In this document: positions 15,503 to 25,048 of the stretch, piece after piece
How the letters are laid out: each line of letters starts with the position of its first letter
Position numbering within the stretch: the first letter of the stretch is position 1
Translations under genes and position numbers: made by a program
Assembly (NCBI GenBank): GCA_017935225.1
Contig: JAGBIA010000020.1
Span: forward strand, 1-37,946
Length of the DNA stretch: 37,946 bases
Direction: 5' to 3'
Source of the DNA: Clostridia bacterium
Lineage (GTDB): Bacteria > Bacillota > Clostridia > Oscillospirales > CAG-272
Notes under the pieces: model-generated
The model's input: only the letters and a program-made list of their open reading frames with translations
What the model was told of the DNA's origin: nothing
The model's database searches: none

Positions 15503-17932
15503 TTACTTGTTGAGGCGCTTAATGCCCCAGATGTTCTCTGCGTACTCGTTGATGGAACGGTCAGCCGCAAAGAAGCCGGATGCCGCGATGTTCATAAGCG
15601 ACATTCTGTTCCACTTCTGCTTGTCTGCGTAATCCTTTACCGCTCTCTCGTGAGTCATACGGTAGGACTCGAAGTCTGCAAGGCACATATACGGGTCGGC
15701 AATGCCGGGGCCCTTGGTAAGATAGTTTGCGATATCCGCAAACGACTCGCCTGCAAATCCGACAGTGAGCGCGTTGATGATGCGCTGGATCTTCTGGTTG
15801 CAGGTGTAGAACTCTGCGCTGTTGTAGCCTCTCTGCCACAGATCGTCGACCTCTGCACTCGTCAGACCGAAGATATACATATTATCCTTGCCTGTCTCTG
15901 CAAGCATCTCGACGTTTGCTCCGTCGAGCGTACCGATGGTCATCGCGCCGTTCATCATAAGCTTCATACAGCCCGTGCCGCTCGCTTCCTTACCTGCCAT
16001 AGAGATCTGTTCACTGATCTCAGCCGCGGGAACGAGAGCCTCAGCCATACTTACATTATAATCCTCAAGGAACGCGACCGCGAGCTTCTTGCTGACAACC
16101 GGATCCTTCTCTATCTCCTTACCGAGACAGTAGATAAGGTTGATTATGCGCTTTGCGTGGTAGTAGCCGGGTGCAGCCTTTGCTCCGAAGAGGAAGCTTA
16201 TGGGCTGGAAATCGGCGTTCGGATTATCCTTGATATCGAGGTAAAGACCGATGATATTGAGGACGTTGAGAAGCTGTCTCTTGTACTCGTGCAGACGCTT
16301 GATCTGTACGTCGAACATCGAGTGGGTGTCGATGAGCTTTCCTGTCTTTCTGTAAAGAAGGTTGGAGAACTCGATCTTATTCTGATGCTTGATCGCTCTT
16401 ACTCTCTCGAGCACTGCCTGATCCTCAGCAAACTTTGCAAAATTGTTAAGCTGGATAGGATCGTGGCGATAGCCCTCGCCAATAGTTTCGTCAAGAAGCT
16501 CGGCGAGCTTGGGGTTGGAGTAGCAGAGCCAGCGACGGTGTGCGATACCGTTGGTCACATTTCCAAATCTCTCGGGGTACATAGCGTAGAAGTCCTTGAA
16601 GATAGACTTTACGAGAATATCCGAGTGGAGCTTGGAAACGCCGTTGATATAGTGAGAGCCGACTACGCAGAGGTTTGCCATTCTCACCTGACCGTAGCCG
16701 ATGATGCTCATCTGAGAAATTCTGTTCCAGTTGCCGGGGAATGCGTTCCACGCATCGCGGCAGAAACGCTCGTTGATCTCCTTGATGATGGTGTAAATTC
16801 TCGGGAGTCTGAGCTTGAAGAGGTCCTCGTTCCATTTCTCGAGTGCCTCGGGCATTACAGTGTGGTTGGTGTAAGAGCAGATCTTAACTACCATATCCCA
16901 CGCTCTGTCCCAGGAGATGAAGTACTCGTCGATGAGTATTCTCATAAGCTCGGGGATGCAAAGTGCGGGGTGGGTGTCGTTGATGTGGATCGCTACCTTC
17001 TCGGCGAGGTTGTCGATCTTGCCGTAAACTGCCATATGATCGCGAATGATGCTCTGGCAGGATGCAGATACCATAAAATACTGCTGAGAAAGGCGAAGGA
17101 GCTTGCCCTCAAGGTGATTATCCGAAGGGTAAAGCACCTTGGAGATAGTCTCCGCGTTGGTGCTCTCCTCTACCGCTCTTGCGTACTGTCCCTGCGTAAA
17201 GAGGCTCATATTGAAGTTTCTGATGTCTCTTGCCTTCCAGAGTCGAAGTCTGCTTACAGCCTTGGAGTCTGCGCCCGAGATCATCATATCATAAGGAACT
17301 GCCTCGATCTCCTCGCAATCCTCGTAAATGACCTCCATATGCCCCTCGCGCCATTCCTCGCGCACGCGTCCGCCCATCTTGATGTGATAGGTGCGGTCGG
17401 TTCTGGGAACGAGCCATACCTCGCCGCCGGGCAGCCAGATATCAGGAAGCTCTACCTGAATGCCGTCAACGATCATCTGCTTGAAAAATCCGTATTCGTA
17501 GCAGATAGAAAATCCGGTTGCGGGATAGTCGAGAGATGCAAGCGAGTCCATAAAGCAGGCTGCAAGTCGGCCAAGACCACCGTTTCCAAGCCCCGCGTCG
17601 GGCTCACACTCGAAAAGATCGTTGAGCTCTACGCCGTAGTCGCGGAGTGCCTCTCTGTATTCATCCGAAAGACCGAGATTTCCAAGGCTTGTCTTGAGAG
17701 AGCGACCAAGCAAAAACTCCATACACATATAGTAAACGCGCTTTGACTGCGTATTGTTTACCTCGTGCTTGAAGTCGTTTCTCTTCGAGGTCAGCATATC
17801 TCGAACGGTCATAGCGACCGCTTTGTACATCTGATCCTTAGATGCTTCAGCAGGTGTACAGCCGAAATATCTCGACAGTTTTGTCTCGATATTGTCCTTC
17901 ACCTGCATTTTGGTAAGTGCTGTATTTTCCAT
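15503..17932 (-). CDS. glgP: glycogen/starch/alpha-glucan phosphorylase
   Basis: GlgP splits alpha-1,4-glucan ends with phosphate to glucose-1-phosphate. The protein has about 809 residues, the usual family length. The pyridoxal-phosphate site is EASGTGCMKLMMNGA with the Schiff-base lysine at residue 657. VYYMCMEFLLGRSL and GLGNGGLGRLAACFMDS near the N-terminus are highly typical. The start at 17932 is chosen because AAAGGA lies upstream and the frame before it enters a hairpin; a start at 17968 has no ribosome site. It follows glgA by 95 nt, a gap that holds the hairpin at 17967-17999. Confidence 0.96.
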   Translation of the reverse strand: MENTALTKMQVKDNIETKLSRYFGCTPAEASKDQMYKAVAMTVRDMLTSKRNDFKHEVNNTQSKRVYYMCMEFLLGRSLKTSLGNLGLSDEYREALRDYGVELNDLFECEPDAGLGNGGLGRLAACFMDSLASLDYPATGFSICYEYGFFKQMIVDGIQVELPDIWLPGGEVWLVPRTDRTYHIKMGGRVREEWREGHMEVIYEDCEEIEAVPYDMMISGADSKAVSRLRLWKARDIRNFNMSLFTQGQYARAVEESTNAETISKVLYPSDNHLEGKLLRLSQQYFMVSASCQSIIRDHMAVYGKIDNLAEKVAIHINDTHPALCIPELMRILIDEYFISWDRAWDMVVKICSYTNHTVMPEALEKWNEDLFKLRLPRIYTIIKEINERFCRDAWNAFPGNWNRISQMSIIGYGQVRMANLCVVGSHYINGVSKLHSDILVKSIFKDFYAMYPERFGNVTNGIAHRRWLCYSNPKLAELLDETIGEGYRHDPIQLNNFAKFAEDQAVLERVRAIKHQNKIEFSNLLYRKTGKLIDTHSMFDVQIKRLHEYKRQLLNVLNIIGLYLDIKDNPNADFQPISFLFGAKAAPGYYHAKRIINLIYCLGKEIEKDPVVSKKLAVAFLEDYNVSMAEALVPAAEISEQISMAGKEASGTGCMKLMMNGAMTIGTLDGANVEMLAETGKDNMYIFGLTSAEVDDLWQRGYNSAEFYTCNQKIQRIINALTVGFAGESFADIANYLTKGPGIADPYMCLADFESYRMTHERAVKDYADKQKWNRMSLMNIAASGFFAADRSINEYAENIWGIKRLNK

Positions 17933-17966
17933 TGGTTTGTGTGTATCCTTTCTGATAATAACATCC

Positions 17967-17999
17967 AAGACACCCGATGCACACGCTCTCGGGTGTCTT
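17967..17999. other. hairpin between glgA and glgP
   Basis: AAGACACCCGA pairs perfectly with TCGGGTGTCTT around an 11-nt loop. No T run follows on either strand, so it is not a classical terminator. It may be an RNA-processing or stability element that sets the glgA:glgP ratio. Confidence 0.6.
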
Positions 18000-18027
18000 A
18001 AAGTTATTGCATTTGACTTTTATAATT

Positions 18028-19473
18028 TCAATTCCAAAGAGGAGCATACATATCAAGGTAGCTCTCTGCGGAATTCTTCCACGAGAAATCAATTCTCATG
18101 ATCTTTCCTACGAACTTCGTGCGAAGCTCGGGATCGTTCCAGAGGTCGATAGCCGCACCCGTGCGCTCTTCAAGCTCGGGAGCGCTGTAATTTGCGAAGG
18201 TGAAACCGTTGCCCTTCATCTTGTCGCCGTCCATCCAGAAGCCCTTGATCGAGTCGTAAAGACCGCCCGTCTCGCGAACTACGGGAATTGCTCCGTAGCG
18301 CGAAGCAATCATCTGCGAGAGTCCGCAGGGCTCGCTCTTGGAGGGCATCATAAAGATGTCGCTCGCCGCGTAGATGCGCTTGGAAAGATCTCTGTCGTAG
18401 GTAATAAGCGCTCTTGCCTTGTCACCGTACGCGCGCTCGAGTCCGCGGAAGAAATCCTCGTACTCTGCCTCGCCCTTGCCGAGCACCACGAACTGAACGT
18501 CTCTCTCGCCGACGAGATTATAGATCATACTCGTGATAAGATCGAGCCCTTTGTGTGATGCAAGTCTGGAGATGACCGAGATCATCGGTACGTCCTCTCG
18601 CTCGGGGAGTCCGAGCTCGCGCTGAAGTGCCTTCTTGTTCTCGTACTTTTTCTTCTGCGAGCGCCAAGTGTAATTTGTGTCTATCGCGCTGTCCTTGGAC
18701 GGATCGTAGTAATTGTAGTCGATACCGTTGAGAATTCCCGTGAGCTTATATGCGTTGTCGCGAAGAATTCTGTCAAGTCCGTGAGCGTACTCGGGAGAGC
18801 AGATCTCCTCTGCGTATCTCTTACTTACGGTGCTTACGATATCGGCAGAAGCGATCGCACCCTTCATAAGATTGATGCAGCCGTCGTATTCAACGATATG
18901 CTTCGAGCTCTCGTCAAGCTCGAAAACGTCACCGAGGATCGCGAAGTCGTACTTACCCTGATACTCGATGTTGTGGATGGTGTACACGAGCTTGATATTC
19001 TCGTATCCCTCAACGCCTCTGAACTTTTGGTTGATATAGATAAGCGTGAGCGCGCTCGACCAGTCGTGCGCGTGAACTACGTCGGGATAATATCCGACGA
19101 GTCGGGGCAGCTCAGCGGCTACCTTTGAAAAGTAGGCAAATCTCTCGCCCTCGTCGCCGAAGCCATAGAGTGTGTCGCGGTCAAAATAATATTTATTGTC
19201 AACGAAATAGTAGGTAACGCCGTCCTTGACCAAGGAATAGATACCGCAGTACTGACGTCTCCAAGCAAGAGCTACCTCGCCCTCGTAGACCTTAGTCATC
19301 TGTGAACGCCAAGCGTCAGACACCGCGCGGTAAAGCGGAAGCACGACTCTTACGTCGACCTCGCCCTTGCCTGCCTCTATTATAGCCGACGGGAGCGAGC
19401 CGAGAACGTCGCCAAGTCCGCCCGTTGCGGCAAAGGGCATCGCCTCAGCGCCTACAAACAGTAATTTTTTCAT
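18028..19473 (-). CDS. glgA: glycogen synthase (ADP-glucose, GT5)
   Basis: GlgA transfers glucose from ADP-glucose to the glucan end. The 481 residues match the GT5 length. The C-terminal site is intact: Glu381 in SEPCGLSQ and the VRETGGLYDSI loop. HAHDWSSAL and TIHNIEYQGKYD are also typical. The N-terminal motif normally written KTGGL reads ATGGL here (Ala16), so the lysine that contacts the ADP-glucose phosphates is absent, while GGLGDVLGSLP is kept. AGGAAGGA precedes the ATG. It is the fourth gene of the glycogen operon, 26 nt behind glgD. Confidence 0.94.
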   Translation of the reverse strand: MKKLLFVGAEAMPFAATGGLGDVLGSLPSAIIEAGKGEVDVRVVLPLYRAVSDAWRSQMTKVYEGEVALAWRRQYCGIYSLVKDGVTYYFVDNKYYFDRDTLYGFGDEGERFAYFSKVAAELPRLVGYYPDVVHAHDWSSALTLIYINQKFRGVEGYENIKLVYTIHNIEYQGKYDFAILGDVFELDESSKHIVEYDGCINLMKGAIASADIVSTVSKRYAEEICSPEYAHGLDRILRDNAYKLTGILNGIDYNYYDPSKDSAIDTNYTWRSQKKKYENKKALQRELGLPEREDVPMISVISRLASHKGLDLITSMIYNLVGERDVQFVVLGKGEAEYEDFFRGLERAYGDKARALITYDRDLSKRIYAASDIFMMPSKSEPCGLSQMIASRYGAIPVVRETGGLYDSIKGFWMDGDKMKGNGFTFANYSAPELEERTGAAIDLWNDPELRTKFVGKIMRIDFSWKNSAESYLDMYAPLWN

Positions 19474-19499
19474 CCGTTTTTCCTTCCTCTGACCGTCTG

Positions 19500-20630
19500 T
19501 CAGACCATCGCGCCCTTGGAAATGAAGAAGGGCATACTCTCGTGACCCGAAAGAACTCTGTTATTTCTGATAACTACGTTCTTATCGGTGATAACGCAAT
19601 TAAGGTTTACGTTGTCTCCCGTATAGGTATCCTGAAGGAGAATTGAATTCTTGACTACCGTTCCCTTTCCGATGTGAACGCCTCTGAAGATGATCGAGTT
19701 CTCAACAGTTCCCTCGATAACGCATCCGTCTGCAACGTAGGAATTCTTTACCTGCGAGCCCTCTGCGTAAACGGTAGGAGCAGAGTTACGGAGCTTGGTG
19801 TATATCGGGTTCTCCTCGACAAACAGACCGTGGCGGACCTCGGGCTCAAGGAGCTGCATAGAGCATCTGAAATAGCTCTCGAGCGATGTGATCTGCAGGT
19901 AGATGCCGTCGTACTGATAGCAATTTATTCTTGCGGACTTGACTCTGCGAGCTATGATGTCCTTATAGAAGTGGCTGTAGCCGTGAGCGCTTGCGTCGTT
20001 TACTGCGTTGAGCAGGAAGAGACGGTTTGCGATCATAATATTTGTGCTGATGTTAGCGGGGCGATCGTGCTCGATATAAGCCGACACCTCGGTGGCAAAG
20101 CCGTTCTCGTCGCACTTGATCTCGGTCGCACCGTCGCTGGGGATATCCTTCTTCTCGCTTACAGGTCTTGTAACGATGGTGATATCCGCGTTCTTCTTGA
20201 TGTGATCTGCGAGCACCTCGTTAAGATCGATGGTGCAGATGCCGTCACAGTCGGAGAGCACGATGTACTCCTCTGTGCACTTGGAGATAAAGCTCGTAAC
20301 ACCCATAAGAGCCTCGAGTCTTGTGGTATAGAGCTTGCCGCCGTTTGCGCTGTTATAAGACGCGATGAACGGAGGAAGAATTCTGATACCGCCCGAGCGG
20401 CGAGCGAGGTCCCAGTCCTTACCCGTACCGATGTGGTCCATAAGAGACTGATAGTTATTGTGTGCGATAATACCGATCTTACTTATTCCCGAATTTACCA
20501 TATTGGAAAGCGGGAAATCTATGAGGCGGTAACGGCAACCGTAAGGTACCGACGCCATTGTACGAACGCTGGTAAGTTCGGGCATCGAAGAATTGTGAAT
20601 ATTAGAAAAAATCAAACCTGCTACTGCCAT
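19500..20630 (-). CDS. glgD: glucose-1-phosphate adenylyltransferase subunit GlgD
   Basis: GlgD is the non-catalytic partner of GlgC in Firmicutes and changes its activity and affinities. The 376-residue protein keeps the nucleotidyltransferase fold (RLIDFPLSNMVNSG) and the C-terminal left-handed beta-helix (VKNSYVADGCVIEGTVENS). The N-terminus reads GLIFSN instead of the GGxGxRL pyrophosphorylase loop, so it should not be catalytic alone. It starts 4 nt after the glgC stop, giving tightly coupled expression of the two subunits. Confidence 0.95.
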   Translation of the reverse strand: MAVAGLIFSNIHNSSMPELTSVRTMASVPYGCRYRLIDFPLSNMVNSGISKIGIIAHNNYQSLMDHIGTGKDWDLARRSGGIRILPPFIASYNSANGGKLYTTRLEALMGVTSFISKCTEEYIVLSDCDGICTIDLNEVLADHIKKNADITIVTRPVSEKKDIPSDGATEIKCDENGFATEVSAYIEHDRPANISTNIMIANRLFLLNAVNDASAHGYSHFYKDIIARRVKSARINCYQYDGIYLQITSLESYFRCSMQLLEPEVRHGLFVEENPIYTKLRNSAPTVYAEGSQVKNSYVADGCVIEGTVENSIIFRGVHIGKGTVVKNSILLQDTYTGDNVNLNCVITDKNVVIRNNRVLSGHESMPFFISKGAMV

Positions 20631-20634
20631 TATC

Positions 20635-21840
20635 TTACGCCTCCTTTACAAGATCGTCACTGTTATTTATCATAGCGCCGTCGGCAACTGCACTGTTGTC
20701 GGGAACGATGATACCCGTTCCGATAACTGCAATTCCCTTTGCCTCTGCTCTGTCCTTACCGACAGTCGCGCCGCTGCCTACCTTGACACCCGAGTCGAGT
20801 ATCGAGTAGCAGACCTTAGCGCCCGCGCCGATAACGCAGTCGTCCATAATTACCGAGTCGATGACCTCAGCTCCGGGCATTACGGTAACGCCCGAGCCGA
20901 GAACCGAGTTGCGAACAGTTCCGTAGATGTCACAGCCCTCGGTGATGCTCGAATTTTCGATCTTTGCGTCAGTACCTACGTACTGAGGAGAATGAGCCGA
21001 GTGTCTTGAGAAAATTCTCCAGGACTCGTCGTTGAGGCTGAGAGCAGGCTCTTCGCCGAGAAGATCCATATTCGCCTCCCACAGAGAGTCGATAGTTCCG
21101 ACGTCCTTCCAATATCCGCTGAAGGAGTACGCGTACATTCTCTGTCCGTTTGCGAGCATTGCGGGAATTATGTTCTTTCCGAAGTCGTTGGAGCTCTTGG
21201 GGTCTGCCGCGTCCTCGGTAAGATACTTAAACAGGCAATCCTTGGAGAAGATGTAGATACCCATAGACGCCTTGGTGCTGTCGGGGTTCTTGGGCTTCTC
21301 TGCGAACTTGAAGATCTTGCCCTCGTCGTCCACGCTCATAATACCGAAGCGGCTTGCCTCTTCGATCGGAACGTCGATGACTGCGATAGTGCAGTCTGCG
21401 TTCATCTTCTTGTGGTACTGAAGCATCTTGTTGTAGTTCATTCTGTAGATATGGTCGCCCGAGAGGATGATAACGTAGTCGGGAGAGTACATATCGATAA
21501 ACTGCATATTCTGGTATATAGCATTTGCCGTGCCCTTATACCAATCCGCACCGTTCTTGCCCTGGTAAGGAGGCAATATCTTAACGCCGCCTATTGCTCT
21601 GTCGAGGTCCCAAGGAAGTCCGTTGCCAACGTAGTCGTTAAGCACGAGGGGCTGGTACTGTGTGAGAACACCAACCGTATCAACTCCCGAGTTGATACAG
21701 TTTGAAAGCGGAAAATCGATAATTCTGTACTTTCCGCCAAACGAAACGGCGGGCTTTGCCGTTTTTTCGGTCAACGCGTAAAGGCGGCTACCCTGACCGC
21801 CTGCAAGGAGCATAGCAACACATTCTTTTTTCTTGAACAT
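20635..21840 (-). CDS. glgC: glucose-1-phosphate adenylyltransferase catalytic subunit
   Basis: GlgC makes ADP-glucose from ATP and glucose-1-phosphate, the committed step of glycogen synthesis. The 401-residue protein has the catalytic loop GGQGSRL (14-20) and Lys29 in [22 protein letters not shown] and FAEKP, which shape the sugar-phosphate and metal site, are present, as is a C-terminal beta-helix. The start at 21840 is chosen for GGAGG about 7 nt upstream; the longer frame has no such site. An 85-nt AT-rich gap separates it from glgB; I find no convincing promoter in it. Confidence 0.96.
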   Translation of the reverse strand: MFKKKECVAMLLAGGQGSRLYALTEKTAKPAVSFGGKYRIIDFPLSNCINSGVDTVGVLTQYQPLVLNDYVGNGLPWDLDRAIGGVKILPPYQGKNGADWYKGTANAIYQNMQFIDMYSPDYVIILSGDHIYRMNYNKMLQYHKKMNADCTIAVIDVPIEEASRFGIMSVDDEGKIFKFAEKPKNPDSTKASMGIYIFSKDCLFKYLTEDAADPKSSNDFGKNIIPAMLANGQRMYAYSFSGYWKDVGTIDSLWEANMDLLGEEPALSLNDESWRIFSRHSAHSPQYVGTDAKIENSSITEGCDIYGTVRNSVLGSGVTVMPGAEVIDSVIMDDCVIGAGAKVCYSILDSGVKVGSGATVGKDRAEAKGIAVIGTGIIVPDNSAVADGAMINNSDDLVKEA

Positions 21841-21925
21841 ATAATCCTCCATTCTTTTCGGATAAACCGTATTTTTGTCGTATATAGAATTTGTTTTGCT
21901 CAAAGTTTAATTGGTCGCGCTTGTT

Positions 21926-23797
21926 TTATTTTTTGCGAAGAACTACGATGCTAAGCGGCGGAAGCTTGATTTTGATCGAGTCTCCGCATCCGTTCATCCC
22001 TATTCCCGTGGTCGCTATCGGGCAGAAATTCACCACTCCGCTACCGCCAAATCTTTGGTCGTCAGAGTTGAATATTTCCTCATAAGCTCCCTTTTGGTTC
22101 GTGCCTATCAAAAATTCTCTGTAGGTCGCGGGAGTAAAGTTGATCGCAACGATAAGCTCGCTGCCGTCCTTCGCTATTCTTCTGTAAGAAATTACGCTCT
22201 GGGCGCTGTCGTGGGGCTCTATCCAACGAAATCCGTCCCATCCGTCGTCGATCTCCCACAGTGCTTTTTGTGAAAGATAGAAATGGTTAAGCTCAGCGAC
22301 GAAGCGTTGGAACTTCGCGTGCATCTCGTATTCAAGCAAGAACCATTCGATCTCGCCGTCATAGTCCCACTCGCGAAACTGTCCTATCTCCGCGCCCATA
22401 AAATTGAGTTTTTTGCCGGGGCTCGTCATCATATATCCCATAAACGCGCGCGCCGACGCAAACTTCTGCCAATAGTCTCCGCTCATCTTATCAAGGAAAG
22501 AGCGTTTTGCATGCACGACCTCGTCGTGCGAGATCGGCAGAACGAATTTTTCGTCAAACGCGTAGGTCATCGGGAAGGTGAGCTTTGCGTGGTGATATCT
22601 GCGGTATTGCGGCTCGCACTCGGCATAAGAGAGCGTGTCGTTCATCCAACCCATATTCCACTTGAGGTCAAATCCGAGCCCGCCGTTTTCGATACCCGTA
22701 ATTCCCTTGTGTGCGCTTGAGTCCTCTGCTATAAGCAAGAGGTCGGGAAACTCGCGCCTAAGATAAGTATTTAGCCGCTTGAGGAATTCTATTCCCTCAA
22801 GGCATCTGTTGTCTCCGAATTTGTTCGGTGTCCACTCGCCTGCCGCTTTGTCGTAGTCAAGGCAGATCATAGAAGCCACCGCATCGACTCTAAGTCCGTC
22901 TATATGAAATTCTCTTACCATATAGTCGGCACTTGAGAGCAAAAAGCTTCTAACCTCACCTCGTCCGAGGTCAAATCTTCTCGTTCCCCAGACTTTGTGT
23001 TCCATCCTCTGAGGATCGGAGTACTCGTAAAGCGGCGCACCGTCGAACTCGCACAGTCCGTGCTCGTCCTTTGGGAAGTGCGCGGGCACCCAATCGAGAA
23101 TAACTCCTATTCCCGCTTCGTGCATCGAGTCTATAAAGCTCTTGAAATCCTTCACACTTCCGTATCGCGACGTGGGTGCAAAGTAAGAGCACACCTGATA
23201 TCCCCAGGACTCATCGCAAGGATATTCGTTCATCGGCAGAAGCTCGATATGCGTGTATCCCATCTGCTTGACATAAGGAGCAAGCTCGCGAGCAAGCTCG
23301 GCATAGCCGAAAGGAGATCCGTCCTCGTGGCGTCTCCAAGAGCCTGCGTGGATCTCGTAGATATTCATCGGCTTTGAGTAAAAGTCCTTAGAGAATTTTG
23401 CTCTGTAGGACATCCAGCCGCCGTCGCGCCATTCGTAGCTCTCGTCGGACGGTATGACCGACGCGGTCTCGGGCAATTTTCCTGCCTCGCGTGCGTACGG
23501 GTCAGCCTTGTAAATCACTCTGCCGCCTGCAGAGATCTTGAATTTATATTTATCGCCTGCGTGAGCGCGTCCTTCGGGCAACGAGACCTCCCAAACGCCC
23601 TTCGAGGTGATCTTGTGCATAGGACTGCTTTCATCCCAACCGTTGAAGTCGCCGACAAGCCACACTCTGTTCGCATTCGGTGCCCAGACTCTGAAAATAT
23701 AGCCGTCAGACACCTTGTGAACTCCAAGGTACTCGTACGCGACACCGCTCGTACCTTCGTGGAAAAGGTACGGGGCTAAATTCTTGTACTGCTCCAT
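21926..23797 (-). CDS. glgB: 1,4-alpha-glucan branching enzyme
   Basis: GlgB cuts alpha-1,4 chains and rejoins them as alpha-1,6 branches. The protein has about 623 residues: an N-terminal CBM48 (FRVWAPNANRVWLVGDFNGW) and a GH13_9 barrel. The catalytic residues are Asp305 in GLRVDAV, Glu358 in LLIAEDSS and Asp425 in ISHDEVVH (numbered from 23797). The start at 23797 has GGAGGG 4 nt upstream; an ATG at 23815 overlaps the divIC-like stop as ATGA but lacks a ribosome site. It is the first gene of the glycogen operon and follows the division/sporulation genes without a terminator. Confidence 0.95.
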   Translation of the reverse strand: MEQYKNLAPYLFHEGTSGVAYEYLGVHKVSDGYIFRVWAPNANRVWLVGDFNGWDESSPMHKITSKGVWEVSLPEGRAHAGDKYKFKISAGGRVIYKADPYAREAGKLPETASVIPSDESYEWRDGGWMSYRAKFSKDFYSKPMNIYEIHAGSWRRHEDGSPFGYAELARELAPYVKQMGYTHIELLPMNEYPCDESWGYQVCSYFAPTSRYGSVKDFKSFIDSMHEAGIGVILDWVPAHFPKDEHGLCEFDGAPLYEYSDPQRMEHKVWGTRRFDLGRGEVRSFLLSSADYMVREFHIDGLRVDAVASMICLDYDKAAGEWTPNKFGDNRCLEGIEFLKRLNTYLRREFPDLLLIAEDSSAHKGITGIENGGLGFDLKWNMGWMNDTLSYAECEPQYRRYHHAKLTFPMTYAFDEKFVLPISHDEVVHAKRSFLDKMSGDYWQKFASARAFMGYMMTSPGKKLNFMGAEIGQFREWDYDGEIEWFLLEYEMHAKFQRFVAELNHFYLSQKALWEIDDGWDGFRWIEPHDSAQSVISYRRIAKDGSELIVAINFTPATYREFLIGTNQKGAYEEIFNSDDQRFGGSGVVNFCPIATTGIGMNGCGDSIKIKLPPLSIVVLRKK

Positions 23798-23811
23798 TCT
23801 TCCCTCCGCGA

Positions 23812-24114
23812 TCATTCGTACTCGCCGTAGAATATAATCTCGTCGGGGAAACACATCCCGAGCTTTTCACGTGCTATGCGGATCTTGAACTCATCGTCAA
23901 GCGGTGCGTCGACCATATACTCAAGTCTCTGTATCTCATCCCTGAGGCTTTCAACGTACGCCTGCTTCTCTTCCTTCGTTTTCATAGCATCATTATACTG
24001 CATCAAGCTCCAGAGAAAATACACGACCGCAAAAACGAGAAGAAATCCGAGGAAGATGCGAACGATCATATTTACCTTACTTTTTCGGTCGGCAAAATAC
24101 TTATTTCCGTCCAT
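23812..24114 (-). CDS. divIC: septum formation initiator, DivIC/FtsB-like
   Basis: This 100-residue bitopic protein has a short cytoplasmic N-terminus, one membrane helix (about 17-38) and an extracytoplasmic coiled coil (about 45-70). A C-terminal part with IRIAREKLGMCFPDEIIFYG is diagnostic for FtsB/DivIC. The family bridges FtsL and FtsQ/DivIB in the divisome. Its place behind yabP-yabQ is the same as for divIC in B. subtilis. It overlaps yabQ by 14 nt, with GGGAGGGGAG inside the yabQ end as ribosome site. Confidence 0.9.
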   Translation of the reverse strand: MDGNKYFADRKSKVNMIVRIFLGFLLVFAVVYFLWSLMQYNDAMKTKEEKQAYVESLRDEIQRLEYMVDAPLDDEFKIRIAREKLGMCFPDEIIFYGEYE

Positions 24115-24754
24115 TTTTCTCCCCTCCCTCTCTCTGTTTATCCGGCATTATTCTATGTGCCCGATAGTGTGTTTTTTTGCTATTTTCAGCAAGCAACACT
24201 TCCTCTTCTATATTATACACCTTTTCTCTTCTCTTTTCAAGAGTAAAAATATACAAATAAGCGATTTTTTTAATGTATTTAAGCACAAATCGATACATTT
24301 TTTCAAAAGGAGTGCAAAAAATGGCCAAAAATGACAAGAAAAGGTATCTGAAAAGCAGGATCATCGGGCGACACGCGAGCATCAGAATTTTACTCAATAT
24401 TGCTCTGTACAAAAAGAACCCGACCGTCGCACCGAGAAGGACAAAAAAGCGCACGCGACCGCTATTGTACGCGTAGCTCAGAATAAGGATTCCGAGCGTT
24501 GCAGCTATCACGCACAAAAAGTCACATATATTTATTACTGCGGCTCTCGCCACCCGTCTACCCTCGCCTGAGCGCATAGTTTTTTTGCAGACAGGCAGCG
24601 TCCATTCATATATTCGAGAGCCAAAGCCATTCGCGCGCTCAACTCCGAGAAGTAGGCGCAATAGCCGCCCCGCATCGTAAAGTGCGCCAATTGCGAGACC
24701 GAGCAGAAAGGAATAGAGCAGCAACTTCGCGAGAGTTATCTGTGATATTTCCAT
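24101..24754 (-). CDS. yabQ: spore cortex biosynthesis protein YabQ-like
   Basis: In B. subtilis YabQ is a mother-cell membrane protein needed for cortex formation. The 217-residue protein here has about three to four membrane helices in its first 150 residues, opening with LLLYSFLLGLAIGALYDAGRLLR, which is typical of the family. The tail (about 165-217) is charged and longer than usual. The start has no clear ribosome site and lies 9 nt after the yabP stop, so it probably depends on coupled translation. Assignment rests on the N-terminal pattern and on gene order. Confidence 0.85.
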   Translation of the reverse strand: MEISQITLAKLLLYSFLLGLAIGALYDAGRLLRLLLGVERANGFGSRIYEWTLPVCKKTMRSGEGRRVARAAVINICDFLCVIAATLGILILSYAYNSGRVRFFVLLGATVGFFLYRAILSKILMLACRPMILLFRYLFLSFLAIFCTPFEKMYRFVLKYIKKIAYLYIFTLEKRREKVYNIEEEVLLAENSKKTHYRAHRIMPDKQREGGEKNGRK

Positions 24755-24763
24755 ACTGAAAGC

Positions 24764-25048
24764 TCAGCGCGCCCGCCGAAAGAGTCCGCGCCGCCGTCCG
24801 TCGCCCTCGTTCTCGTAATATATCGCGTTCACCCTGCCCGAAAGCTTGACTATTCCCGAGTCTGTGTCAAGCGTTTCGATCTTTATTCCGCTCCCCTCGA
24901 TCTCAAGTCCGCCCTCGCTGCTGCGAAGCGACACCCTCTCCTCGTCAAAGCCGAGCACCTCCTCGACTCCGCATATCTCAAGCGCACTTCTCGAGTCCAG
25001 CGAGAGCTTGTGCGCTCTTTTCTTTTCTTCCGACAAACTGTATGACAT
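24764..25048 (-). CDS. yabP: sporulation protein YabP
   Basis: This is a 94-residue beta-rich protein of the YabP/YqfC family, recognisable from RSALEICGVEEVLGFDEERV and the closing KLSGRVNAIYYE. YabP is a sporulation protein required for cortex assembly in B. subtilis. The start at 25048 is set by GGAGG at 25055-25059. That ribosome site lies inside the stem of the terminator-like hairpin at 25049-25091, so expression is probably conditional. An in-frame upstream start at 25075 would lie inside the hairpin. Confidence 0.9.
   Translation of the reverse strand: MSYSLSEEKKRAHKLSLDSRSALEICGVEEVLGFDEERVSLRSSEGGLEIEGSGIKIETLDTDSGIVKLSGRVNAIYYENEGDGRRRGLFRRAR

Noticed and set aside
15650..17746. 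Very long open frame (about 698 codons) on the plus strand opposite glgP
   Set aside because: It is a shadow of the high-GC third positions of glgP; it has no ribosome site and no recognisable protein pattern, while glgP is certain.
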